Shown here: in pieces, positions 34,909-46,605 of the stretch | Numbering within the stretch: position 1 is the stretch's first letter | Layout: the number at the start of each line of letters is the position of its first letter | Origin: Larix kaempferi | Lineage: Eukaryota; Streptophyta; Pinopsida; Pinales; Pinaceae | NCBI GenBank assembly: GCA_027924585.1 | Contig: BSBM01000753.1 | Span: 18,707,501-18,771,500, forward strand | Direction: 5' to 3' | Length of the DNA stretch: 64,000 nt | The notes under the pieces: model-generated | Database searches by the model: none | What the model was told of the DNA's origin: nothing | The model's input: the letters and a program-made list of their open reading frames with translations, nothing else | Translations under genes and position numbers: made by a program

Positions 34909-36490
34909 AAGATTGATTTTTGATGTTGCATAGTCCCGTATATATATATTTTGACATACATGTACATTGTTGTACTTAGGTATACATGTACATTGACAGA
35001 CCATTTAAGGGCCAACTACTTTGCCATATTTTGTATTACAAACATTTGTTTATCAATGCATGATACAATATATTGCATTATTTCTCTTGAGTTTCCACTT
35101 GTTCTTGTGATGAATTATCTCTTCCACAAGTTGATAAATTATGCTATTGAAATTTATATAATTACATTTTAAGCAATATTTATTCTTTTACATTTATTGC
35201 ATTGATCAAGTAACATCTCACCATTGTGTTATGAAAACATGATATTAATGGAGCCAACTAATAATATATTTCAATAGTTCAATGAACTCAGTACATGCAT
35301 GCTAATTTGATATATAATTTTAAGTTGTGGTTTTTGTCAACTCCAAGGGTTCATACCCATTGATCAGGATTATGGTTGCAAGGAAAAAAGAAAAGTTAAC
35401 AGAATAAGTCAAAATATGTTTGAATAATCTCTGTCATGTAAAATATGCTACGCATATCATCAATTCCATCCTATGAAATTTTCACAAACTAAGAGGAAGT
35501 CTAATAGATGCTACACATTTCATCAATGCTACCGTATTTCATCAAACGATACATACATGATCATCTATGAAGTTCGGTTGAAGTGTGCCTACTCTAGCAT
35601 GCTAAAAAAAATAGAAAAGTATCAAGTACAATGGCAAGGAATGCATGAACTAAAATGTAATAAACTTCATTGGGCCTCATGTACATATGGTGAAATATAC
35701 AACAAATATACCCTAGTTTGTAAGACCCTAGCTTTTTCCAATATGCTAACCAATAGCTAGTCATGAATTCACTCTCATAAAATTGTTGAAGATATAAACC
35801 CTAGTATGTAAAACCCTGGTTTGTGCTTTACCTCTTTCATATGTCCATTTTCAACTTGTCATAATTCTAATTCATGTTTAAATGTACATCCTTTCAATAT
35901 TTAGGGTCATGAACATGCCTCAAACCATGATTAATTGCAAAAGATAGCTTAGTGGTGAAGCATGGCTCTAAATATTTTGAATGTGCATAAAAAAATGTGT
36001 AATGCAAAGTAATCATAAAGAATCCATGGAAAATGAAATACCTAACTAGTTTAAAGATCTTCGTTTATAATGTTGTTTTGATGAAGGAAAATAAGATGTT
36101 CATGGTCCTATGTTTGTAAAAAGGATAGATTATTCTCATATGAAAATGTATTTTAAATTGAATGTACTTGATTGATACAAATGATGATGTAATGGTTGTT
36201 CATTGTGATTTGGAAAGTATTCCCCCATAACTTGATGCAAAAGGTTCATGGTGACTTTGATTTAACAAAGCTAGCAAGGATCCGGGGGATATCATCAATG
36301 AAACATCGGCTCCATTTTTTATTTGTAACTTTGAATTCTTAAAAATGACATTAATTACTCAAAATGCAAATATAGTGGAACACTAAGGAGATGTTAAATT
36401 ATATGGCACACTAAGGACATAGAAATCTACCAAGGGTGCAGTGTGGTAGGTTTGATTTCCACTCTTTGAATGTCTAGTTCTAGAATCAAA
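34909..36490. other. AT-rich spacer after gene F copy 1
   Basis: A 95-codon frame at 35473-35760 has no recognisable motif and I do not call it a gene. No repeats of note. Confidence 0.45.
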
Positions 36491-36494
36491 ATCA

Positions 36495-39400
36495 AAATTT
36501 TGAAAAGTTGACCCCTATGTGCAAAAATTGCATAGTCCCTTATTGAGCAAAACCATAGTTTCCAAAATGGACCTAAAATATGACACTTGGGGCATGAGAC
36601 TAGAGACGAGGGGCACCCCTAGCACTATCCCAATATCTCGAATCCAACAGAGTCGACAGTTTGTTGATCCGAGCCACAATCATCATTCTATGGCTTGTTC
36701 CAATTCGCATCCCAAAGGCCTTCAGGGACACCTGTTGGATACCTACCAGGGGCATATAATTCCAATCGTGCAACAAAATCGGGATCTAGGAAGTCCTACA
36801 AGTGTGTCTAGGAAGTTTCCAACTGGGAACGCTAGCCATAAGTCCCCAGTCGGTGATTTTGAAAATTTGACCCCTATGTGCAAAGATTGCACAGTCCCTT
36901 ACTAAGCAAAACCCTAGTTTCCAAAATGGGCCTAAAAGATGACACTTGGGCTAGGGGACCGGAGGAGAGTGGAACCCATAGAACTATCCTGATGTCTTGA
37001 ATACAACGGAGTCAATGGTTTGTCGATCTGAGCCATAGTCATCATTCTATAGCTCGTTCCAACTTGTATCCCAAAGGCCTTCAGGGACACCTGTTGGATA
37101 CCTCTCAGGGGCATAGAATTTCAACCGTGCAAAAAAACTGGGTTCCCGGAATTCCTACAAGTGTTTATAGGAAGGTTCTATCTAGGAACGCTAGCCATAA
37201 GTCCCCAGTCGATGATTTTGCAAAGTTGACCCCTATGTGCAAAAATTGTACAGTCCCTTACTGAGCAAAACCCTAGTTTGCAAAATGGACCTAAAAGATG
37301 ACACCTAGGCCATGGGACCGGAGGAGAAGGGAACCCCTCAGAACTATATTGATGTACTGAATCCAACCGAATCGACGGTTTTTCGATCCGAGCCACGATC
37401 ATCATTTTATGGCTCGTTCCAACTCGCATGCCAAAGGCCTTCACGGACACTGGTTGGATACCTATCGAGGGAATAAAATTCCAACCATGCAACAAAACCT
37501 AGTTCCGTGAAGTCCTGCAAGTGTGTCTAGGAATCTTCCAGCTGGGAACACTATCCATAAGTCCTCGATTGATGATTTTACAAAGTTGTCCCCTATGTGC
37601 AAAGATTGCACAGTCTCTTACTAAGAAAAACCCTAGATTAAAAAATGGACCTAAAAGATGACACCTGGGCCATGGGACCGGAGGAGAGGGGAACCCCTAG
37701 CACTATCCCGATGTCTTGAATCCAATGGAGTGAATGGTTTGTCGATTCGAGCCACGTTCATCATTCTATGGTTCGTTCCAACTTGCATCCTAAAGGCCTT
37801 TAGGGACACCTTTTGGATACCTACCAGAGGCATAGAATTCCAACCATGCAACAAAAATGGGTTCCATGAAGTCCTGAATGTGTGTCTAGGAAGGTTCCAA
37901 CTGGTAATGCTATCCATAAGTCCCCGCTCGATGATTTTGCAAAGTTTACCCCTATGTGCAAAAATTGTATAGTCCCTTACTGAGCAAAAACCTAGTTTCC
38001 AAAATGGACCTAAACGATGACACCTAGGCCATGCGACCGGAGGAGAAGGGAACCCCTAGAACTATATTGATGTACCGAATCCAACAGAATCGATGGTTTG
38101 TCGATCCGAGCCACGATCATCATTCTATGGCTCGTTCCAACTCTCATGCCAAAGGCCTTCATGGACACTGGTTGGATACCTACCGAGGGAATAAAATTCC
38201 AACCATGCAATAAAAACTAGTTTTGTGAAGTCCTGCAAGTGTGTCTAGGAAGCTTCCAGCTGGGAACGCTATCCATAAGTCCTCGGTCGATGATTTTGCA
38301 AAGTTGACCCCTATGTGCAAATATTGCACAGTCCCTTACTGAGAAAAACCCTAGTTTCCAAAATGGACCTAAAAGATGACACCTGGGCCATGGGATTGGA
38401 GGAGAGGGGAACCACTAGCACTATCCCGATGTCTTGAATCTAATGGAGTGAACGGTTTGTCGATCCAAGCCACGTTCATCATTCTATGGCTCGTTCCAAC
38501 TCGCATCCCAAAGGCCTTCAGGGACACCTTTTGGATACCTACCAGAGGCATAGAATTCCAACCGTGCAACAAAAATGGGTTCCGTGAAGTCTTGAATGCG
38601 TGTCTAGGAAGGTTCCAACTGGTAATGCTAGCCATAAGTCCCCGGTCGATGATTTTGCAAAGTTTACCCCTATGTGCAAAAATTGCACAGTCCCTTACGG
38701 AGCAAAACCCTAGTTTCCAAAATGGACCTAAAATATGACACCCGGGACATGGGACCGGAGGAGAGGGGAACCCCTAGCACTATATTATTGTCCTGAATCC
38801 AATGAATTTGATGGTTTTTTGATTCAAGCCATGATCATCAATCCGTGGCTCGTTCCAACTCGCATCCCAAAGGCCTTCAGGGACACTTGTTGGACACCTA
38901 TCGGGGGCATAGAATTCCAACCGTGCAACAAAACTGGGTTCCGTGAAGTTCTACAAGTGCATCTAGAAAGGTTCCAGTCGGGAACGCTAGCCATAAGCCC
39001 TTGGTCAATGATTTTGCAAAGTTGACCCCTATGTGCAAAGATTCCACAGTCCCTTACTAAGCAAAACCCTAGTTTCCAAAATGGACCTAAAAGATGACAC
39101 CTGGGCCATGGGAACAGAGGAGAGGGGCACCCCTAGTACTATCCTGATGTCCTGAATCCAATGGAGTCTATGGATTGTCAATATGAGCCATGGTCATCAT
39201 TCTATGGCTCGTTCCAACTCACATCCCAAATACCTTCAGGGACACCTATTAGATACGTAACGGGGGCATAGAATTTCAACCATGCAACAAAAATGGGTTC
39301 CAGGAAGTCCTGCAAGTGTGTCTAGGAAGGTTCCAGCTAGGAATGCTAGACATAAGTCCCTGGATGATAATTTTTCAAAGTTGATCCATATGTGCAAAGA

Positions 39401-39585
39401 TTGAAGAGTGCCTTACTAAGCAAAACCCTAGTTTCCAAAATGGACCTAAAAGATGATTCCTGGGCCATGGGACCGAAGGAGAGGGGAACCCCTAGTACTA
39501 TCCCAATGTCTTGAATCTAACGGATTTGATGGTTTTTCTATTCGATCCACGGTCATCATTCTTTGACTCATTCCAATTAGGTATC
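36495..39585. repeat. 359-bp satellite array, about 8.6 units
   Basis: The word GACCCCTATGTGCAAA (or close variants) recurs at 36510, 36869, 37228, 37588, 37947, 38306, 38665, 39024 and 39383, giving a 359-360-bp period. Units 37228-37946 and 37947-38664 are more alike as pairs than neighbouring monomers are, indicating a ~718-bp dimeric higher-order repeat. Frames of 80-128 codons on both strands are by-products of the repeat. Confidence 0.93.
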
Positions 39586-39905
39586 TAACGATTATATTTG
39601 TGTGGATGACGGATGTGAATCTTATGGTGAAAAAGGAGATGGTGATGGTGACAACATGGGTAGGAAGAGCATGGTGGTGATGTTCATGGTGGCATGGTAA
39701 TGGAGACAACGACCATGGGGATAGTGATAATGAGAATGGAGATGGTGATGGTGATAGTGAGCATGAAAATGGCAATGATGATGCATACATTATGGTTTAC
39801 TTAGATGGGATAACAAACAAAGAAAACAAATCGATGGCGAAACTTGTGCAATTTATCAAGTTGTACCAAGTCTATGCAATTTATCAATCTATTAATCTAT
39901 CAATG
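39576..39905 (+). repeat. 330-bp acidic-repeat duplicate, left copy
   Basis: Direct repeat with 41235-41570, starting just as the satellite ends (TTAGGTATCTAACGATTATA). Rich in GATGGTGATGGTGATAGTGA. In both copies the same frame reads an Asp/Gly/Asn/Glu-rich peptide (HGDSDNENGDGDGDSEHENG here) followed by MVYLD, so it may descend from a low-complexity coding region. Confidence 0.7.
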
Positions 39906-41234
39906 TCTGCCTAGGATTTCTAGGCCTGTTTAAACTCTAGAGAAAATGTGATCAACCTCTATGATTGAATGGGGAGGATGGCCCTACTGAAATATATTTG
40001 TTGCAACTAGTGACATGTCCTTGCAATGCACAATTTTCATTTCGTTCCTCCAATTGCATTTAGGTCAAGTGTCGCAAGAAGATATGGAAAATTCATCCTT
40101 AGGAATAATAACTAAACCAAGCAACAAACTTGAATGTTGTAATTTTTGGAAAGTGTGTTTGGGAGAGACCAACATGAGCGCATTGTCCATAAACTCTCAT
40201 GCAAACTTTTTATGAATTTGACCTTTTAATGCAAAATCTTCTTTGCCTCTTAATGAGAAAAACCCTAGTTGGATATGGGTTCCAATAAGATGTTTTTACT
40301 CCACATATGGGTACTCATGCCTTGGCCATGATCATTGGGTACATCTTAGGATCAACCTTCATGAATGTGTCATTGGACCTCCACAAAGGACAATGAATGC
40401 ATTGTGGGGCCTTATCCATCATCAATTGATGAAACACGTGATTTATGATCATATTAAATTTGCTAATGCTTAAGGGCATTGGAAAAGTTATTTAACTAGA
40501 AAATGAGAAATTTTAGGGGGTATTTTACATCTAACTGGGATACAAGTTCCATTAGAATGGGTCTCAAGGTGTACCAAGTGTAAGTAAGGAAAACAAGGGG
40601 TACATTCCCTAAGTTACACTTCTTAGGCTCAATCCCCATGAAAAATATATAGAATCCACAAAACATTCTTATTCTTGGGGATTATTTAATGGGTATTAGG
40701 TCTTCAGTAGCATGGATGGGTCTGGATCCCTTTACAATAGTTGAGATGGAAAAAATAGCCTCTCATGCTAAACCTTGATTCTTAGGATCAAGCACCATGT
40801 ACAAGCGCTTGAAACACATGTATATGTTAATTATCACTTGCAAGGGTGATATGGGTACCATGACTACATTACTTGTGAACCAAGAGTGGGTCTCTAGGTC
40901 TACCAAGGTTAAGGCAGGACAACAAGGGTTTTGTTTCCTAAATGCTACTCCTCAAATTCAATATCCAAAAAATGCACCTAGAATCAATACAATCTTTGTT
41001 AAAGATGCATTAAGGGGTTTAGAATACAAATTATGGTTTCTTGGACTCTTGTGCATAGTTGTAGCACAATGGTTTAGATACAAGTGAATGCACATGAATA
41101 TATGAAGTTTTTTTTGCATGCAAATATTAGGATTAGGTTTCTATTCTTTTTTCTGGCATGCATATATATTAGGATTATGACAAGATTATGACCAAGGCTA
41201 GATTAGGTTTCTATGTTTGGGGTTTGGGTTTCTA
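39906..41234. repeat. Diverged satellite-like sequence
   Basis: Between the two acidic duplicates. 40120-40300 resembles the 359-bp unit in word order (GGAAAGTGTGTTTGG, then CATAAACTCTC, AAAACCCTAGTTGGATATGG), as an old relative of the array. Plus-strand frames 40015-40215, 40243-40473 and 40797-41087 carry no recognised motif. Confidence 0.4.
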
Positions 41235-41575
41235 GGTTTCTAAATTAGGTATCCAACAGTTATATTTGTGTGGATGATGGATGGGAATCTTATGGTGAAA
41301 AGGGGGATGGTGATGGTGACAACATGGGTGGGAAGAGCACAATGGTGATGTTAATGGTGGCATGGTGATGGAGACAATGACCATGGGGATATTGATAATG
41401 AGCATGGAGATGGTGATGGTGATAGTGAGCATGAAAACGGGCATGAGGATGCAGATACTATGGTTTACTTAGATAAGAGAAAAAAATAGAAAAAAATCCA
41501 TGAAAAAATTTGTGCAATTTATCAAGTTGTATCAATTCTATGCAATTTATCAATCTATAAGGATATCAATTCCTG
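41235..41575 (+). repeat. 330-bp acidic-repeat duplicate, right copy
   Basis: Partner of 39576-39905, about 1.66 kb away. Same reading: HGDIDNEHGDGDGDSEHENG then MVYLD. Confidence 0.7.
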
Positions 41576-41758
41576 ACTGCAATAGTCAAAATATTAATGT
41601 CAATAATCAATGAGACCATGAAACAAAAGCATAGCATACATGTACACCACATACCTATAACATAGTACACAATCAAACATGCAAACCACGTACTAGATTA
41701 CCTACCTATGGTCATTCCACTAGACCATCAAGATCACCTCAAATACCAAGGGTTTCCT

Positions 41759-43450
41759 TTAACCTATCGTGCTTGGAGTAAGGAAATAAGTATCGTTCCT
41801 TTGATGAGTTATTCCTTGGCATTGTTTGCAGTTGGAGGTGCCAATAACTAAATTTGTATAATGGTATACAGTCACACTTGGTCTATAATATTCATATGTA
41901 TACCCTTTTCTATTTGCTAGGTGAGAAGCCTGCTTCAAATATTCTCCTTTTATAACCATCGACCCAATCGAAAAATCATTGGCCTCAGAGTCCCGTAATG
42001 GGACATTTAGGTTTTTCTTCCCTTATAAGCAACATGCCAGCCAATAGTTGGTGTGCCATGCATTGCGTCTCAGGGAAACCACTACATATATGTTCCCTAG
42101 AGAAAATATAGTGCCAACGTTTCAGTCAACTAATTAGACACAACTAGTTGTCAAAAATATCAAAATATTAATCGAACCTGGTTGTACGAGATCTGATATG
42201 TGGTCATAGTTTGATAAAATACTCAATTTGTCCTCCTCCAACTGGGATAATTCTGTGGCTATCCGTCGACCAATGGGGAGTGATACATGGTCCCAGCTAT
42301 CAAACCACTCCATGGATTCACATTCGTCCCATTCACCACTACTGCATGGAGAACAAAAACATAAGAGTTTCCTTGTCCACATTTCAAGTATAGCATTGTC
42401 CGATGTTCTAACTAAATGAAATGCACGAGTTCCTTGGACGGTCTTGCACTCATATAATTGTGATCGATCTACATCCACCACCTCCCAAAAATATCTATGT
42501 ACATGTACTTTCCTGGTTGAGTGATCTTCCTGCCTTCTTGCTCCCTCCCCCATGACTGAAGCACACCATTCAATGATGGTTTTTGCATCTCGGATGAGTG
42601 ATATATTTGTAAAATTCATTTCTTTCCTGTGTAATGCAGTGTTGATGCATGCACCTGCTCCATCATGTTCACCTTTTCCGTGTCCGGTCTCAAAATAGTT
42701 CCAAATATGTGGCAGCTTGTGCCTTTTCTAGAGCATACAAAACCATTGGAAGACACAAGCATTTTTTAATTTCCCTGCACAACCGTCAGACCAAATCCAA
42801 TGTTGCTCCATCTATATATTATTATCCTTCAAGTGATTATAGAACATTTGAAAGTTGTGTTGTACGAAATCCAAGTCGTGACACCTGTCATCACTTATGT
42901 AGAAGTGACACTCCTTCAATATAACCATGTTGTCTTCAGTACTATCTTCCCTATGTCTATAGGTGATATGGACCATTATGTTGACCTAGTATGAGTGATA
43001 GTATTGACTTTGAATCTCATTTTGCGGTTGAAGAGTAGTTTTGCACAAATCGACCACTGTCAGGATAGTCCCAATAGAAAATGTATCCCTGCACGTTCTA
43101 AACTTCTCATCTTGCCAACGCGCCACATGTACATGCTTTACATAATGCTGTGTCTTTTCAAAAAATTCCTCCATGAATTCGCCAACCCATACCTGGTAGA
43201 TCAATAATAAATACATATATCAATATATTTTTACATATGAAATTGCAATCTGAAGAAAAAATAGTATTCAATAACTCATTACCAACCTGAGAAGTGACTA
43301 ATTGTATTCTTTTATTTCGTTCCCTCTATCAATATCATGCCTGACATATTTGAATGACTACAAGTTCACCTCTTGCCTCCCAAGTTAATTCTCATCGGTC
43401 ACATGTATGCATTTTTAAAATAATGCCAATCCACCACACCAATGCCAATT
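41759..43450 (-). pseudogene. Gene T, copy 1 (transposase-like, N-terminal half missing)
   Basis: Minus-strand exons: about 43264-43450 (CGGLALF ... SFKYVRH), about 42178-43192, and 41759-42096. The order of motifs matches gene T copy 2: FMEEFFEKTQHYVKH, NEIQSQYYHS, CHFYISDDRCHD, HWIWSDGCAGKLKN, YFETGHGKGEHDGAGAC, IIEWCASVMGEG, YFWEVV, and after a conserved phase-1 intron NIYVVVSLRRN ... FSIGSMVIKGEYLK ... VTVYHYTNLVIGT. Several stops interrupt it: two in the first listed exon, after QSQYYHSY, in the DGC block, and in the last exon. It lacks the intron that copy 2 has before FWDV/FWEV and has one (about 43193-43263) that copy 2 lacks. The conserved Asp residues and HGKG-DG block suggest an RNase H-fold transposase, but this is inference. 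Confidence 0.75.
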
Positions 43451-43479
43451 TCATTAAATTTGGACAAATTAGGCAATTT

Positions 43480-43930
43480 TTGGACTAAGAAAGTGTGAAT
43501 TTAGGCTTTGAAAGTGTCAATATCAACCTTTCTAAAGTGCAAAAACAGGTTCTGAATGTAGCAATTTTGACTTTGAAAAGTGCATTTTTCTATTCGGATA
43601 GTGTGTTTTTTGACCACTTATGAACCTTAAAATTGCTGTTTTTTGTTATAAAACTATGAATTTCAATTCAAAAAGTGTGAATTTCAAATCAAAAAATGCA
43701 AATTTTGATTTGAAAAGTGTGAATTTCAAATAAAAAAATGCAAATTTTGATTTGAAAAGTGTAAATTTCAAATCAAAAAATGAAAATTTTCATTTGAAAA
43801 GTGTGAATTTAAAATAAAAAAATCCAATTTCTGATTTGAAAAGTGTGAATTTCGAATAAAAAAAAGCAAATTTTTATTTGAAAATTGCAATTTTCATTTT
43901 TAAATGTTCAAAATTTTAGGGTGAAAAGCC
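43480..43930. repeat. AATTTCAAA / GCAAATTTT low-complexity array
   Basis: About ten alternations of GTGTGAATTTCAAATAAAAA and GCAAATTTTGATTTGAAAA with a ~37-40-bp period, directly 5' of the surviving exons of gene T copy 1. Similar word use is seen in the large intron of gene T copy 2 (46.6-48.5 kb) and 5' of gene F copy 2 (61.9-62.25 kb). Confidence 0.75.
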
Positions 43931-43980
43931 CAATGTCTAAAATATTGACTCATTGTTTGAATAGCTAGTCAATCGGCCAA

Positions 43981-44474
43981 GTTATAACATATAAAAATGG
44001 TTTGTCCCGACTTTTGTTTTTCGACAAGATGAATCGACCACCTCTTATTTTCGTAGTTAATTGTGAAAACATTAATCCAACAATTTATATATATTCATAA
44101 TGGATAACACAATAAGGGTTGACCCTTCTTGTAGTGTCGAAATATTATGAAAATAATATTGGGAATACGAAGGGTCGGTCGACCTTTCAATTACGAGAAA
44201 ATTTTAAAAATAGAACACTTTGGAAGTTTTAACATATAAAAATGGTTTATCTCGACTTCCGTTTTTCGACAAGAAGGATCAGCTACCCCTTCTTTTCGTT
44301 GTTAATTGTGAAAACCTTTATCCAACAATTCATCTATATCCATATTAGAGAACACAAGAAGGAGCGATCGACCCTTTTTGCAGTGTCAAGCTATTATGAA
44401 AAGAATATTGGGAATAAGAAGGGTCAGCCAACCCTTCATTTACGAGGGAAATGTAACAATAGAACACCTTGGAG
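43981..44474. repeat. 245-bp tandem duplication with GGTCGACC-type words
   Basis: Units 43981-44225 and 44226-44474. Both start ACATATAAAAATGGTTT and contain TTTTTCGACAAGA and, in opposite orientations, AGGGT(C/T)G(A/G)(C/T)C and its complement. Could be subterminal sequence of the gene F/gene T element. Confidence 0.8.
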
Positions 44475-45890
44475 AAAGAGCGACCACTCTTTCTCTGAGA
44501 ATATTTCCACTTGCCAATAAACTCTTTGAAGCAAAACGTCTAAATTTTGTTGTTTAAATGTTGATATCTAGTATCCCAGGGTGACACGTGGAACGATCAT
44601 ATTGTGACACGTGGCATATTTGATTTCACACATTGAGTATTAGAATTATAGTTTAATTATAATATTGGCTCGTATAGAATATTTTCTCCTCTGAGCACCA
44701 CTGAATCCATGCTACGTTTGTTTATGTATTAAACACTATGTTTTAAATATGCTTGGGCGAACTGCAAGAGGAAGTGAATAATTAAAGTAGCATTTGTGCT
44801 CTCACACTATCACTACCTCTCTAGCTTCTAGTACACCCTATTATCTTGGTCATTCACGTTGATTTAGATACTTGCAATCGTTGAGACCTATGGATTGGAA
44901 ATATTGACACCTAAATCCTCCAAAAACAAAGGTATCGAAGGCAAAGACCGTGTTTTGATGTTTTGTGCCTATTTTTCATGTTCTAATCGGCCATCAAACC
45001 CAAATGGTTTCATGCAGCCAACTAATGAGATATTGAAAAATATAAATACCTGGCAATTGGGTGATTCCATGAAGATGGGTAACTCTTTTTGTCCAAATAT
45101 GACGGTGAAAAACATAAATTTTACCGATGTATTAAATTGAAGCCCTCAAAACTCATACTTGCCACATGAATTTTGACATGCGGTTGAAAAACAAAATGTA
45201 GAGAATTATGTTGGCTTTCCAATGATATTTTTTCAAAATATACCAATGTCATATATCATGTCAAATTTTCATTTAATGAAACGTGTGTACTTAAAAATTT
45301 GAAGAGCAATTAATAAGTAGTTTGTGTGTGTGCACAATAGTTTAATGTTAAAGTAATAGTTTAAAAAAATGAAATATGTGAACATGATTTAGACAGAATG
45401 CACTAGGGCATACATATTTTTTTTTTAATTTTTATTGAAAAATTATATTTATTATTATTTTTCGAAACTAACCAATGAATATTTAAGTCGCATTTTGCAC
45501 ACATGTGTGTATGTGCACGAAATCTTTTGATTTTTTACATAATTTGCAAAACTAAAATTACCATCTTAAAGAGGACGCGTTTATCTAGGGCTTGTGTATT
45601 TTTTAAAAGTTTTTGGATGTGTATTTTAAATGTTGTGGATTTATCTTTGAGCTCAATCGAAGTTGTCGGCAGGGTTTTTTAGGGAAAGTTTTAATAGAAA
45701 TTAAAAAAAAAAGACATATGAAGATAAAAATTCGTAAATTTTATGTATCTGGATGGAGGATTCGTCAATCGTATCAAGTCCGCTCATTATTGAGCATTTA
45801 ATGACATGGTTTAAGTGTTTGGAGGGAAGACAAAATTTCCATTCTGCAGGGAAAAGGGCTCTTGTCCTGGTTTTTAAGCCCTCGATCGAG
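44475..45890. other. Intergenic, centre of the mirror-image arrangement
   Basis: No gene seen. The 81-codon frame at 44895-45140 has no recognisable motif. TGACACGTGG occurs twice (44582-44591 and 44606-44615). Confidence 0.45.
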
Positions 45891-46072
45891 CTATTTGCTC
45901 GATCAAGGTATTTAAAATACCCCGATTGAAGGCTTAATAACACCTTGATAGAGGGTTTAACAAGACCTCGATCGAGGTTTTAGAAATACCTCAATCGAGG
46001 TCTTGATAAACCCTTGATCGAGGTATTTGCTTGATCAAGGGTTTGTAAAGTATGCTCGATCGAGGGTTTGTC
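45891..46072. repeat. Cluster of CTCGATCGAG-like palindromes
   Basis: About nine CTCGATCGAG/CTTGATCGAGG variants in 180 bp, in both orientations and separated by AATACC/GGTATT or GGGTTT spacers. Clustered palindromic words near an element's end are typical of transposase-binding subterminal repeats. They lie about 150-340 bp before the first exon of gene T copy 2. Confidence 0.7.
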
Positions 46073-46412
46073 TATGTAAAAAAAATATATAAATGAACTG
46101 GGGTGAAACTGCAAAAGGAGTTGGCAACAATTAATGTTGCAAACTACCATTCCCTCGTAAAAACATCAACGAACCTGTATATAACTAGCGAACAATTAAT
46201 TAAAAATAACAATTTAACTCATTGCTAGTTTTTTTTCCATTAGAGCTTTGTTATTTTGATCTGGTTGAATTAGAGCTTTGTCATTTCCATGCTGTTGAAT
46301 TAGAGCTCATTAGACAGGTAATATTTCTTTGTAGGCATATTTCAAGATTTCATACTAACATATTGTTGTTTGTTCTAACAATTTATTTATTTTTTGTTTG
46401 TTTTGATTGTAG

Positions 46413-46605
46413 ATTGATGGGGAATAAAAAAAAAAGACAAAGAAAACATGCTAGACAACAAAATGACAATGAAGAGCGTGAGAAAAATAGAGAACGAATG
46501 AGACAACAAAGAGAAAGGTTGAGAGAAGAAGAAGATACACATTTGGTGCAACAAATTCCAATGGAGTACAACCAAGATAAATTATTGAATTACATGCTAT
46601 CATAA
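46413..46605 (+). other. First coding exon of gene T copy 2 (candidate)
   Basis: Acceptor TTTTGATTGTAG ends at 46412 and ATG is at 46417. The peptide is highly charged (KKKRQRKHARQQ, EEREKNRERMRQQRERLREE), a plausible nuclear-localising and DNA-contacting N-terminus. The frame runs to a stop at 46605; the donor joining it to 48557 is undecided (48557 needs a phase-1 donor, and C|GTGAGA inside the exon is one candidate). Confidence 0.45.

Noticed and set aside
35473-35760. 95-codon plus-strand frame
   Set aside because: No motif, no codon character above background, no splice partners.
36519-39025. A dozen frames of 60-128 codons on both strands
   Set aside because: They recur with the 359-bp satellite period and overlap on both strands, so they are repeat artefacts.
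36495-39585. Relation to the 359-bp satellite of Drosophila
   Set aside because: Only the length agrees; nothing suggests shared sequence.
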